This document shows positions 56,852-64,000 of a stretch of 64,000 bases of DNA, piece by piece. The stretch spans positions 2,914,001-2,978,000 of the forward strand of contig NZ_CP073343.1 in the NCBI RefSeq assembly GCF_024397855.1, given 5' to 3'. The position numbers and the translations under genes were made by a program. The notes below the pieces were generated by a model, which made no database searches, was not told where the DNA came from, and saw only the letters and a program-made list of their open reading frames with translations. The stretch's first letter is position 1. The number at the start of each line of letters is the position of its first letter. Origin of the DNA: Marinomonas rhizomae (GTDB taxonomy: Bacteria > Pseudomonadota > Gammaproteobacteria > Pseudomonadales > Marinomonadaceae).

Positions 56852-57841
56852 ATGAAAGTCGCTGTTTTCTCATGCAAACCTTACGACAAAAGAACACTAG
56901 CCACCTTCGCCAATGAGAAAGCATTATCAATGAGCTACTTTGAAAGTCGGCTTAGCATGGAAACCATTAGCTTAGTACAAGGATTTGATGCCGTCTCATG
57001 CTTCGTTAACGATGATGTTAATGCCGAGGTCATTCATCTTTTAAAGCAACAAGGTGTAAAAACCATCGCCCTGCGGTGTGCTGGCTTCAATAACGTCGAT
57101 CTAGACGCTGCAAAAAAAGAAGGCATAAAAGTATTTCACGTTCCCGACTACAGCCCGACTTCGGTTGCCGAACACGCTGTTGCTCTCATCATGACATTAA
57201 ACCGCAAAACTCATCGAGCTTATCATCGCGTCAAAGAAGGCAACTTTGCACTTGAAGGATTGATGGGCTTTAACCTAGAGGGAAAAACCGTTGGCTGCAT
57301 TGGCACAGGGCGAATTGGCGCGGCGTTTTGTCGCATCATGAAAGGCTTCGGCTGCAAGGTGTTATGTTATGACCTATATCCGTCACAAGCGCTCATCGAC
57401 CAAGGTTGCCAATACCTCACACTCGATGAAATCTACCAACAAAGCGATATTATTAGCCTGCACTGCCCTTTAAACGAATCGACTCATCACCTAATCAACA
57501 AGCACAGCCTAGAAAAAATGAAAGACGGCGTGATGATCATCAACACCAGTCGCGGCGCACTCGTCCACGCCCAAGAAGCCATCGACGCCCTTTACAGCGG
57601 TAAAATTGGTTATCTGGGTTTGGATGTGTATGAGCAAGAAAACAAAATTTTCTTCGAAGATATGTCATCTCATATCATCCAAGACAGCGTCTTCCAGCTC
57701 ATGCTTACTTTCCCGAACGTCGTCGTAACAGGACACCAAGGCTACTTCACTATCGAAGCGCTGAACCACATAGCCGAAACAACCATCGACAACTTACTGC
57801 ATCATCAAAGCGACAGCAGTGGAACAAGGCAATTGGCATAG
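56852..57841 (+). CDS. ldhA: D-lactate dehydrogenase-like 2-hydroxyacid dehydrogenase
   Basis: A 329-aa NAD-dependent D-2-hydroxyacid dehydrogenase close to fermentative LdhA. NAD loop GTGRIGAAF, catalytic Arg in NTSRGALV, Glu in YEQENKIFFED and His in TGHQGYFT. The YEQE-x3-FFED and GHQ(G/A)(Y/F)FT motifs are LdhA marks. It would reduce pyruvate to D-lactate. It stands alone, 257 bp from the hybrid kinase start; an inverted ATAACGTTAC-type element lies in that gap. Confidence 0.93.
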   Translation: MKVAVFSCKPYDKRTLATFANEKALSMSYFESRLSMETISLVQGFDAVSCFVNDDVNAEVIHLLKQQGVKTIALRCAGFNNVDLDAAKKEGIKVFHVPDYSPTSVAEHAVALIMTLNRKTHRAYHRVKEGNFALEGLMGFNLEGKTVGCIGTGRIGAAFCRIMKGFGCKVLCYDLYPSQALIDQGCQYLTLDEIYQQSDIISLHCPLNESTHHLINKHSLEKMKDGVMIINTSRGALVHAQEAIDALYSGKIGYLGLDVYEQENKIFFEDMSSHIIQDSVFQLMLTFPNVVVTGHQGYFTIEALNHIAETTIDNLLHHQSDSSGTRQLA

Positions 57842-57952
57842 TGTTAAGTAGTAACAAAAACATCACAGAATAATCAAAATTCACTAAACCATTCGTCACT
57901 CTGATCACGTATAATTTGTGAACCTTGGAAAGCACAAAAGGAGTGACGAAAA

Positions 57953-58807
57953 ATGAACCTCGATAAACCAACTCAAGCAAGACTAATAAACATTGTCCGT
58001 AGAGCAGGCCAAGAGATCGTCATGCCAAACTTTCGTCAGCTTAGTGCCGCAGACGTAGAAACCAAAAGTAGCCTTACCGATCTTGTTACCATTGCCGATA
58101 AAGCCAGTGAAGCCTTTATCACTGAGGAAATTCAGGCTGCCTTTCCGGATTGGGAAATCGTCGGAGAAGAAGCCGTCGCGGAAGATCCATCCACCACAGA
58201 TAAAATTGGCACCTCAGACACTTGCGTAATAATCGATCCTATTGACGGCACCTGGAACTACGCCCACGGATTATCAGAATTTGGCATCATACTCGCCGTG
58301 GTAGTAAAAGGCGTCACGCGTTTTGGCTTACTTTATGACCCAGTAAATGATGACTGGATATACGCCAACCTAGGTGAAGGTACTTTTTTCCAACGCACCG
58401 CAATGAATGAAAAAGGCAAACATCAAACGCCTAAACAAACGCCATTGGCACTCAGCTTCACCGCTGAACCAGACCTAGATAAGCTCATTGGCATCATGTC
58501 GGTTAACTCGTATACCGGCCAGAAAAAACAAGATTTTGCTCTTAAAGCGAGCCGCTTTGTTCGCATTAACAACTTACCTTCCTGCCCTGCTTATAGACAA
58601 ATAGCCCAAGGCCACTTTCACTTCAGCTTAACCTACAAAATGCTGCCATGGGATCACGCCGCGGGCGTACTGGTTCACACCGAAGCTGGCGGCATCTGCC
58701 GTACACTCGACGGCCAAGAATACAGCCCAACCATGCTAGACGGCGAAATGCTCGCCGCTCAATCAGAACAGCAATGGAAAGATTTAGCTGAGTGGTTTAG
58801 GAGATAA
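57953..58807 (+). CDS. Inositol-monophosphatase-family phosphatase
   Basis: A 284-aa Mg-dependent phosphatase of the FIG superfamily. Metal ligands are GEE (71-73), DPIDGT (95-100) and the WDHAAG motif near 220. Substrates in the family include inositol 1-phosphate, histidinol phosphate and PAP; none can be chosen here. AGGAGTGACGAAAA lies before the ATG. It follows ldhA by 111 bp on the same strand. Confidence 0.9.
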   Translation: MNLDKPTQARLINIVRRAGQEIVMPNFRQLSAADVETKSSLTDLVTIADKASEAFITEEIQAAFPDWEIVGEEAVAEDPSTTDKIGTSDTCVIIDPIDGTWNYAHGLSEFGIILAVVVKGVTRFGLLYDPVNDDWIYANLGEGTFFQRTAMNEKGKHQTPKQTPLALSFTAEPDLDKLIGIMSVNSYTGQKKQDFALKASRFVRINNLPSCPAYRQIAQGHFHFSLTYKMLPWDHAAGVLVHTEAGGICRTLDGQEYSPTMLDGEMLAAQSEQQWKDLAEWFRR

Positions 58808-58836
58808 GTTTAAGTTTCCAATTTTACCTCTTATCA

Positions 58837-59736
58837 TCACCAAGGATGCTCGGCAAAGTAGCGTTCTAAATGATCGATCAAAGCACGAACATTGGGTGAT
58901 AAATGTTTTCGAGACGAATAAAGCGCGCAGATAATCAGGTCTTTGGGTTTCCAGTCAGGCAAGACATGGCACAAGCTACCATCGTTAATGTAGCGATTCG
59001 CTAAATAAGTAGGCTGAAGACAAACCCCCATGCCATTCAATGTAGCATGCAAAAGTGCTGTGGCTTCATTGATGCTTAAACGACAATCCAAAGAGACAGA
59101 TTCAAATTGGTCATGCTGGGATAGGTGCCAAATATGGCGTGCTAGATTTTTGTAGCCCAAGCAATCGTGATGAATTAGGTCTTGCGGATGCTGGATCTCG
59201 CCTATCGTATGTCGTACTTTTTCAAGATACGCAGGAGACGCTACCAACACGGATTCACACACGGCAATGGGTTTGCCGATTAACGATGGATCCGGATTCG
59301 AAGCAATGCGTATAGCAAGGTCGATGCTTTTCTCTGTTAAGTCGGCCGTACTGTCTTCTAGATCGATATCAATATGAACTTTGGGATGTTTCTGCATGAA
59401 GTCTTGAATGGCTGGCATCAGTTGAGAAAAACCAAACGACATGCTGGATGTGATTCGCACCAAACCTGACAACTCATCACTGGTATTCACCAAGGAAAGA
59501 ATATTATCAGCTTGCTCCAACCACTGTTCCACGTCTTTTAAACAGGCTTCACCTGCGCTAGTAAGTGATATTTTCCGTGTCGTTCGATGCAACAAACGAA
59601 TCTTTAACCAATCTTCCATGGCTTCTATATAACGCGTCACCATGGGGCGCGACATATTTAAACGCTCTGCCGTGCGGGAAAAACTCCGCGATTGGGCAAC
59701 ATCGATAAAAACTTTCGCTGCTATCACTCTATCCAT
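58837..59736 (-). CDS. LysR-family transcriptional regulator
   Basis: A 299-aa regulator with the N-terminal helix-turn-helix (VAQSRSFSRTAERLNMSRPMV) and a C-terminal co-inducer domain. It is divergent from the beta-lactamase-fold/DsbA-like pair with 120 bp between and is the likely regulator of that pair. The CrgA/AaeR-like style of the recognition helix fits regulators of small redox or stress operons. Inducer unknown. Confidence 0.92.
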   Translation of the reverse strand: MDRVIAAKVFIDVAQSRSFSRTAERLNMSRPMVTRYIEAMEDWLKIRLLHRTTRKISLTSAGEACLKDVEQWLEQADNILSLVNTSDELSGLVRITSSMSFGFSQLMPAIQDFMQKHPKVHIDIDLEDSTADLTEKSIDLAIRIASNPDPSLIGKPIAVCESVLVASPAYLEKVRHTIGEIQHPQDLIHHDCLGYKNLARHIWHLSQHDQFESVSLDCRLSINEATALLHATLNGMGVCLQPTYLANRYINDGSLCHVLPDWKPKDLIICALYSSRKHLSPNVRALIDHLERYFAEHPW

Positions 59737-59856
59737 AACCTACCTTTCACTTGCACGATAAAAGAAACAATCATGTTCATTTTTGTGTATTTTTCCGAGC
59801 ACGTCAATTCTCTATGATGGCCACATGAATTACACAATCACTCTTTGGAGATAAAG

Positions 59857-60723
59857 ATGAAAAAACTGATTACCTTCGTTGCTTCTGCACTTATCGCTCA
59901 TTCTGCAGTTGCAGCAGACACAAAACCGTTAATGTTAGATGTATATAATGCAGATGCTAATAGCTTTAATGTGACCTCTACTTTGGTATATGGTGAAACG
60001 GAAGCTATGCTTATCGATACTGGTTTTACCAAAGCTGATGCATTGCGTATTGCGGCCAAAGTGCTCGATTCCAATAAAGAGCTAAAAACTATTTTCATTA
60101 GCCAAGCAGACCCTGATTATTACTTTGGTGCCGAGACACTGCACACCATTTTCCCAAAAGCCGACATTATCACGACTCCTGCAGTTAAAAAGGTCATTGA
60201 AGAAAAGCTGGCGGGGAAATTAGCTTTTTGGGGACCAAAAATGGGCAACAACGCACCAGTCAATCCAGTTATTCCAACGGCTTACGATAAACCTACTTTG
60301 ATGGTAGACGGCCATACTATTGATATTCGTGGCACTGAAGGTGCATTTGCACATCGCCCTTACCTTTGGATTCCAGAGAATAAAGCTATTTTAGGCAACG
60401 TAGCGGTATACGGAAACATGCATCTATGGATGGCAGATGCGCAATCTGATGCCGCTCAAGCCGCCTGGACTGCCCAATTAGAAGAAATGTTGGCATTAAA
60501 ACCAAAGGTTGTTATTCCTGGTCACATGGCACTAGGTACAGAACTTGATTCAAGCACTATTTCAAGCTCGCTGAATTACATCACAGTCTTTCAGAAAGCG
60601 AAGAAAGAGAGCAAAAACAGTGCTGAACTTATTAAAGCCATGACAGCAAAATATCCAGATGCTAAAGGTGCTTTAAGCTTAGATATCGCAGCTAAAGTCC
60701 ATAAAGGTGAAATGTCATGGTAA
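59857..60723 (+). CDS. Exported metallo-beta-lactamase-fold protein with altered metal motif
   Basis: A 288-aa protein with a signal peptide (about 1-20, ending AVAA). The fold start is LIDTGFTKADALR and the motif 2 strand is TIFISQADPDYYFGAE. The canonical HxHxDH is replaced by QADPDY at 83-88 (numbering from the chosen start). Relatives with HPDPDH keep the flanking His. Downstream His in HRPYLW and GHMALG remain. It may bind a different metal or none. The start at 59857 follows GGAG. Its last 7 bp overlap the DsbA-like gene. Confidence 0.85.
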   Translation: MKKLITFVASALIAHSAVAADTKPLMLDVYNADANSFNVTSTLVYGETEAMLIDTGFTKADALRIAAKVLDSNKELKTIFISQADPDYYFGAETLHTIFPKADIITTPAVKKVIEEKLAGKLAFWGPKMGNNAPVNPVIPTAYDKPTLMVDGHTIDIRGTEGAFAHRPYLWIPENKAILGNVAVYGNMHLWMADAQSDAAQAAWTAQLEEMLALKPKVVIPGHMALGTELDSSTISSSLNYITVFQKAKKESKNSAELIKAMTAKYPDAKGALSLDIAAKVHKGEMSW

Positions 60724-61337
60724 AAGTTCATTACTTCTTCGACCCTATGTGTGGCTGGTGTTACGGGGCATCATCATTGGTAAGTGTATTGGCTGACATG
60801 CCGGAATTGGAAATCATTTATCACCCTGGAGGCATGATTCCGAAACGGGCAATTGACCCTTCGTTTAGACAACATATTTTGCAAGCTGATGGTCAAATAG
60901 CCAACATGACAAAAGTACACTTTGGCGATGCATATAAAGCAAGAGTGGCGGGTGCAGGCGATTTTATCGTGGATTCTTACTCGACAACTCGTGCCTTTCT
61001 TGTTGGTCAAGAAATGGGGATTGAAGCACATTTCATGCTCGCCGCCATTCAAAAAGCACACTATCAAGATGGTAAGCATCTCGATGAGTTAGATGCCTTA
61101 GCAGAACTGGCTGTATCTATGGGATTAGATAAAGCTACTTGGAACGAAAAAATGGCCGACTCTGAAGCGAGCATGCTGAATCAAGTGGAGGAAAGTCATC
61201 GCTTGATGGGTAAATTGAGAATCAGTGGATATCCAACCATGATTATTGAAAGAAATGACCAGTTAACCTGGTTAGAACACAGCAAGTACTATGGCAGAAC
61301 GGCTGAGTGGGAACGCTATTTAGCTGAATTAGTTTAA
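60717..61337 (+). CDS. DsbA/FrnE-like thiol-disulfide protein
   Basis: A 206-aa thioredoxin-fold protein. The redox centre is CGWC at 12-15, followed by an all-helical insertion and the cis-Pro region ISGYPTMII. It has no signal peptide, so it should act in the cytoplasm, unlike classical DsbA. It starts inside the 3' end of the beta-lactamase-fold gene, which implies translational coupling. The pair sits opposite a LysR gene. Confidence 0.9.
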   Translation: MVKVHYFFDPMCGWCYGASSLVSVLADMPELEIIYHPGGMIPKRAIDPSFRQHILQADGQIANMTKVHFGDAYKARVAGAGDFIVDSYSTTRAFLVGQEMGIEAHFMLAAIQKAHYQDGKHLDELDALAELAVSMGLDKATWNEKMADSEASMLNQVEESHRLMGKLRISGYPTMIIERNDQLTWLEHSKYYGRTAEWERYLAELV

Positions 61338-61345
61338 ACCTATAA

Positions 61346-61373
61346 AGCCTTCTCTGAATCAATAGAGAAGGCT
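61346..61373 (+). terminator. Intrinsic terminator after the DsbA-like gene
   Basis: A 10-bp perfect stem (AGCCTTCTCT / AGAGAAGGCT) with an 8-base loop is followed by CTTTTT. Confidence 0.93.
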
Positions 61374-61405
61374 CTTTTTATAATCAATCAACAAATCGCT
61401 ACTCT

Positions 61406-62464
61406 TTAAATCTGCCAAGCAAAAGTCATTGTTCCGTAGCGAGTAAAACGATCAATTTTTCTATCGTGTTTGTCGCCATTAATAGTGAATGGTGAGTTAA
61501 TGGCAAAGGCAATGGCAATGTCATCCCATGCATAGCTCACACCAGTGGAGAATACGCTTGTATTATGGTCATAATCGATCGACCGGCTATCTCTGAAGGT
61601 ATTACCGTCTGTAAAAATTTGGTTAAAAGTATAGCCCACCTTAACGCCCGCATATACAAACCAACCATTGTCTATAGCCATGGGGTTGGACATGCGATTC
61701 TCGGCTAATAACGTAGTGGCGTATGAACTTTCTAGGTTACGACCGTAGCGAAACATAACCCCCGTGTTCGTCGAACTTTTCAGGGTCCCTACACTCACAT
61801 CAAAACCGGTTAACACGTCCATGGTGTCCGCTTCTGAAATCCATGAACGCCATATACGGCTTCTGGATAATTCAAACACCAACTCATTATGAAGCTGAGT
61901 ATTCCAGCCTTTGGGGTCTTGGGCACTTATTACTTTATGGATAGTTTTCTGGGTTTCTTTACCCAACGCCCATGGCCCGACAATGCCAATAGTCGTACTG
62001 ACAAGATCCGCATGATCATCACGTGTCGTGATGTAAGTATTATTGATACTCACCAATGCAGAATATGGAAATGAGCCTTGGGGGGGATTGGTTAGCGTCA
62101 GATCTTCAGCTGTGTTCAAGGTTTGACCAACGCTGTAGACATTTGCTGACGTCTTAACTGGTGCATCTGACATAGTCCACATTAGTGGCTTAACCCAGAA
62201 ATCCGGCCAGTGTGAATCATTACCAGATTCATTGACGTCATAGATAGTTACATACAGACCGTTAGTGTAGCCATTATCTTCATTGACAAAAAAGTCATTA
62301 TCTAAAGTTGCAGACATCCAACTTTGGTTCGCATATGCAGACATTCCAAACAAGAGAGACAAACCAATTAAAGAGTATTTCACTAGATTTAAACTGCTTT
62401 CAACGATTGCATCTTTGTTTCTAACCACTCCTTTTTGATCGTCTCTGTCTATTCCCTGCCGCAT
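61406..62464 (-). CDS. LpxR-like (DUF2219) outer-membrane lipid A deacylase
   Basis: A 352-aa outer-membrane barrel. LpxR-family marks are SATLDNDFF with D-x-GYTNG downstream (the Asn/Asp and Thr active-site area) and GWNTQLHNELVFEL with its His/Glu pair. It ends with an aromatic strand (TMTFAWQI). The ATG at 62464 has GGAG 7 bases upstream but leaves an unusually long charged N-region before the signal core (SLIGLSLLFGMSAYA), so an inner start remains possible. It probably removes acyl chains from lipid A; enzymatic activity is not proven by sequence. Confidence 0.8.
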   Translation of the reverse strand: MRQGIDRDDQKGVVRNKDAIVESSLNLVKYSLIGLSLLFGMSAYANQSWMSATLDNDFFVNEDNGYTNGLYVTIYDVNESGNDSHWPDFWVKPLMWTMSDAPVKTSANVYSVGQTLNTAEDLTLTNPPQGSFPYSALVSINNTYITTRDDHADLVSTTIGIVGPWALGKETQKTIHKVISAQDPKGWNTQLHNELVFELSRSRIWRSWISEADTMDVLTGFDVSVGTLKSSTNTGVMFRYGRNLESSYATTLLAENRMSNPMAIDNGWFVYAGVKVGYTFNQIFTDGNTFRDSRSIDYDHNTSVFSTGVSYAWDDIAIAFAINSPFTINGDKHDRKIDRFTRYGTMTFAWQI

Positions 62465-62637
62465 AAGAACTCCCCCGCCCTACGTACGCACATTGCGTAT
62501 TCAAATTATTAAGATTGTAAACATTATAAAGAGAAATCATGCTGGAGAGGACGACTAAGAGTTATAACTTTAAGGAAATAAGCAGTGGTATTATATATAA
62601 TTTTCAAGAATATTTCAATATGTGCACTAAATAGGAA

Positions 62638-62685
62638 AAACAGAGCGAACTTGGCTAAAACCTCTAAGCCATGACCGCCCTGTTT
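62638..62685 (-). terminator. Terminator after the AtoE-type gene
   Basis: Outer stem AAACAGAGCG / CGCCCTGTTT with one mismatch and an inner stem TTGGCT / AGCCA is followed on the minus strand by TTTTT. Confidence 0.75.
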
Positions 62686-62696
62686 GGTGTTTTAGA

Positions 62697-64000
62697 TTAG
62701 AAAATCAAAAAGCCTAAAGAAATAATCACACCAGAACCGATCAATGCCATCAAGCAATAGCCCATCACGTCTTTTGCACCAAGCCCTGCAATGGCCAGTG
62801 CTGGTAATGCCCAGAATGGTTGAATCATATTTGTCCAAGCATCCCCCCAAGCAATCGCCATGGCTGTTTTCGCGGCATCAACACCCAGTGCTGCACCTGC
62901 TGGCATCATGATTGGCGCTTGTACTGCCCACTGACCACCACCAGAAGGCACAAAGAAGTTAACGATACCGGCACTCAAGAAAGTAAACAGCGGAAAAGTC
63001 GTTTCATTGGAAATAGACACAAATGCCTGAGAAATCACCCCTGCCAATGACGCACCAGAGTCACCCGTTGCAGTCATCATGCCCATGATCCCTGCGTAGA
63101 ATGGGAATTGCAGCAAAATACCAGAACAGTTACGTGCTCCCTGAGAGACCGAATTCAACAAACTTTTTGGTGTTCCATGAAGCAAAACCGCCGAAAACAA
63201 GAAGGTAAAATTCACTATATTCAGGTTCAGTGCGAAACCGTTATTCACAAAATAGTAAATCACGTAAGCAAAGCCCATCACACCTAACAGCATGGATAAA
63301 ACACGACTGTTTTCAAGGCGCTCAGCTGTTGTCATGTCTGCTTTATTTGGCATTTCGACGACTTGCTCTTTTAACAATTCTGCATCAATCGCAACCGTGT
63401 CCTGTGGTGCGGGATGCATCAAACGATTTAATAACGGGATAGTGACAAACATCACAGCCAAAATGGTTAAGTTCATCGCAGAGAAAATTGTCTCTGACGT
63501 TGGAATCGCAGCCGTCACTGCGCCATTCGTGACCTTTTCTATATTCGCACCGCCTGCAATAGACAGAGGAATAGAGCCAGACAGTCCAGCGTGCCAGAAC
63601 AAAAACCCACTGTAAGCAGAAGCGATTAATAAACGGTAATCTACGCCTTTAACACGAGCAGCAATTTCTTTGGCAAAAATAGCACCGACGACCAAGCCAA
63701 ACCCCCAGTTAACCCAGCACGCCATCGCACTAATAGCCGTTACTAAGATAATCGCTTGCCCAGGTGTTTTCGCGACACCCGCCAACATAGCCAACTTACG
63801 TTTGAACGCCGGAGCGCTTGCCATGGCATGGCCCGTAACAACTACCATCGCCATCTGCATAGAGAAGCTAAGTAAATTCCAAAAGCCACCCGCCCAAGCA
63901 TTAACTACTTGCATTGGCCCTTGCCCAGTACTCGGCATCACCAATAAAAATACAGCAAATGTTAAGACTATGGCGAAAATAAAAGGATCAGGAAGGTAAC
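62697..64000 (-). CDS. atoE: Short-chain fatty acid transporter, AtoE family (5' end beyond window)
   Basis: Inner-membrane permease of the AtoE family with about ten hydrophobic segments in the visible part. Reading past the first in-window start gives YLPDPFIFAIVLTFAVFLLV before MPSTGQGPMQVVNAW, so the coding frame continues to the window edge and the start is outside. Family marks include WVNWGFGLVVGAIFAKE, FFVPSGGGQWAVQAP and AWGDAWTNMIQPFWALP. It would import butyrate or acetoacetate-like acids. Whether ato genes follow upstream is outside this window. Confidence 0.93.
   Translation of the reverse strand, partial: YLPDPFIFAIVLTFAVFLLVMPSTGQGPMQVVNAWAGGFWNLLSFSMQMAMVVVTGHAMASAPAFKRKLAMLAGVAKTPGQAIILVTAISAMACWVNWGFGLVVGAIFAKEIAARVKGVDYRLLIASAYSGFLFWHAGLSGSIPLSIAGGANIEKVTNGAVTAAIPTSETIFSAMNLTILAVMFVTIPLLNRLMHPAPQDTVAIDAELLKEQVVEMPNKADMTTAERLENSRVLSMLLGVMGFAYVIYYFVNNGFALNLNIVNFTFLFSAVLLHGTPKSLLNSVSQGARNCSGILLQFPFYAGIMGMMTATGDSGASLAGVISQAFVSISNETTFPLFTFLSAGIVNFFVPSGGGQWAVQAPIMMPAGAALGVDAAKTAMAIAWGDAWTNMIQPFWALPALAIAGLGAKDVMGYCLMALIGSGVIISLGFLIF

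Noticed and set aside
1..64000. Prophage, integron, transposon or toxin-antitoxin module
   Set aside because: No transposase, integrase, phage structural gene or recognisable toxin-antitoxin pair was found, and no tRNA gene was seen that could serve as an attachment site.

Overview
This 64-kb window is chromosomal DNA from a gammaproteobacterium. It most resembles a marine Oceanospirillales member of the Marinomonas type. Grounds for this are the sodium-motor protein MotY, a class Ia ribonucleotide reductase operon with a YfaE-type ferredoxin behind NrdR boxes, several TRAP transporters, a lone yidD, AT-leaning coding DNA, and GC-rich palindromic intergenic repeats in front of nth. The genus is an inference. 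I saw no rRNA, tRNA, CRISPR array, insertion sequence or prophage.

Layout. 0-9 kb holds a repeat array, nth, an omega-amino-acid aminotransferase, a PilZ-like protein, an RRM protein, a nucleoside hydrolase-ribokinase pair, argG, motY, rnt and a DUF454 membrane protein. 9-19.9 kb holds a giant AsmA-like DUF748 protein, a YdcH-like protein, an AlkB-type oxygenase divergent from a DUF1624 membrane protein, nrdA-nrdB-ferredoxin, a CDP-alcohol phosphatidyltransferase and an esterase. 19.9-28.3 kb holds a pheA / TonB-dependent receptor / periplasmic-protein operon, yidD, acs with a LuxR-type response regulator, a methyltransferase and a HAD phosphatase. 28.5-36.5 kb holds a TAXI-type TRAP system behind a good sigma-54 promoter match, an M23 peptidase, fdhD, trkH and a 41-residue membrane peptide.

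The most coherent accessory system spans 36.6-52.1 kb. A nine-gene minus-strand operon encodes a fused CoA-transferase, thiolase, crotonase, type II 3-hydroxyacyl-CoA dehydrogenase, acyl-CoA dehydrogenase, feruloyl-CoA-synthase-like ligase, 4-hydroxybenzoyl-CoA-type thioesterase, EtfB and EtfA. Divergent from it lie two closely similar DctP binding proteins, DctQ, DctM and a MarR regulator. Together they look like uptake, CoA activation, beta-oxidative side-chain shortening and CoA release for an aromatic or aryl-alkanoic acid such as a hydroxycinnamate or phenylpropanoate, with electrons leaving through ETF. The substrate is inferred, not shown.

52.2-64 kb holds a 1454-residue hybrid kinase (CHASE, three PAS, HisKA, HATPase, two receivers, Hpt) with a 15-bp in-frame tandem repeat before Hpt. 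It also holds a D-lactate dehydrogenase-like enzyme, an inositol-monophosphatase relative, a LysR regulator divergent from a beta-lactamase-fold protein with an altered metal motif coupled to a DsbA/FrnE-like protein, an LpxR-like outer-membrane protein, and an AtoE-type transporter cut by the window end.
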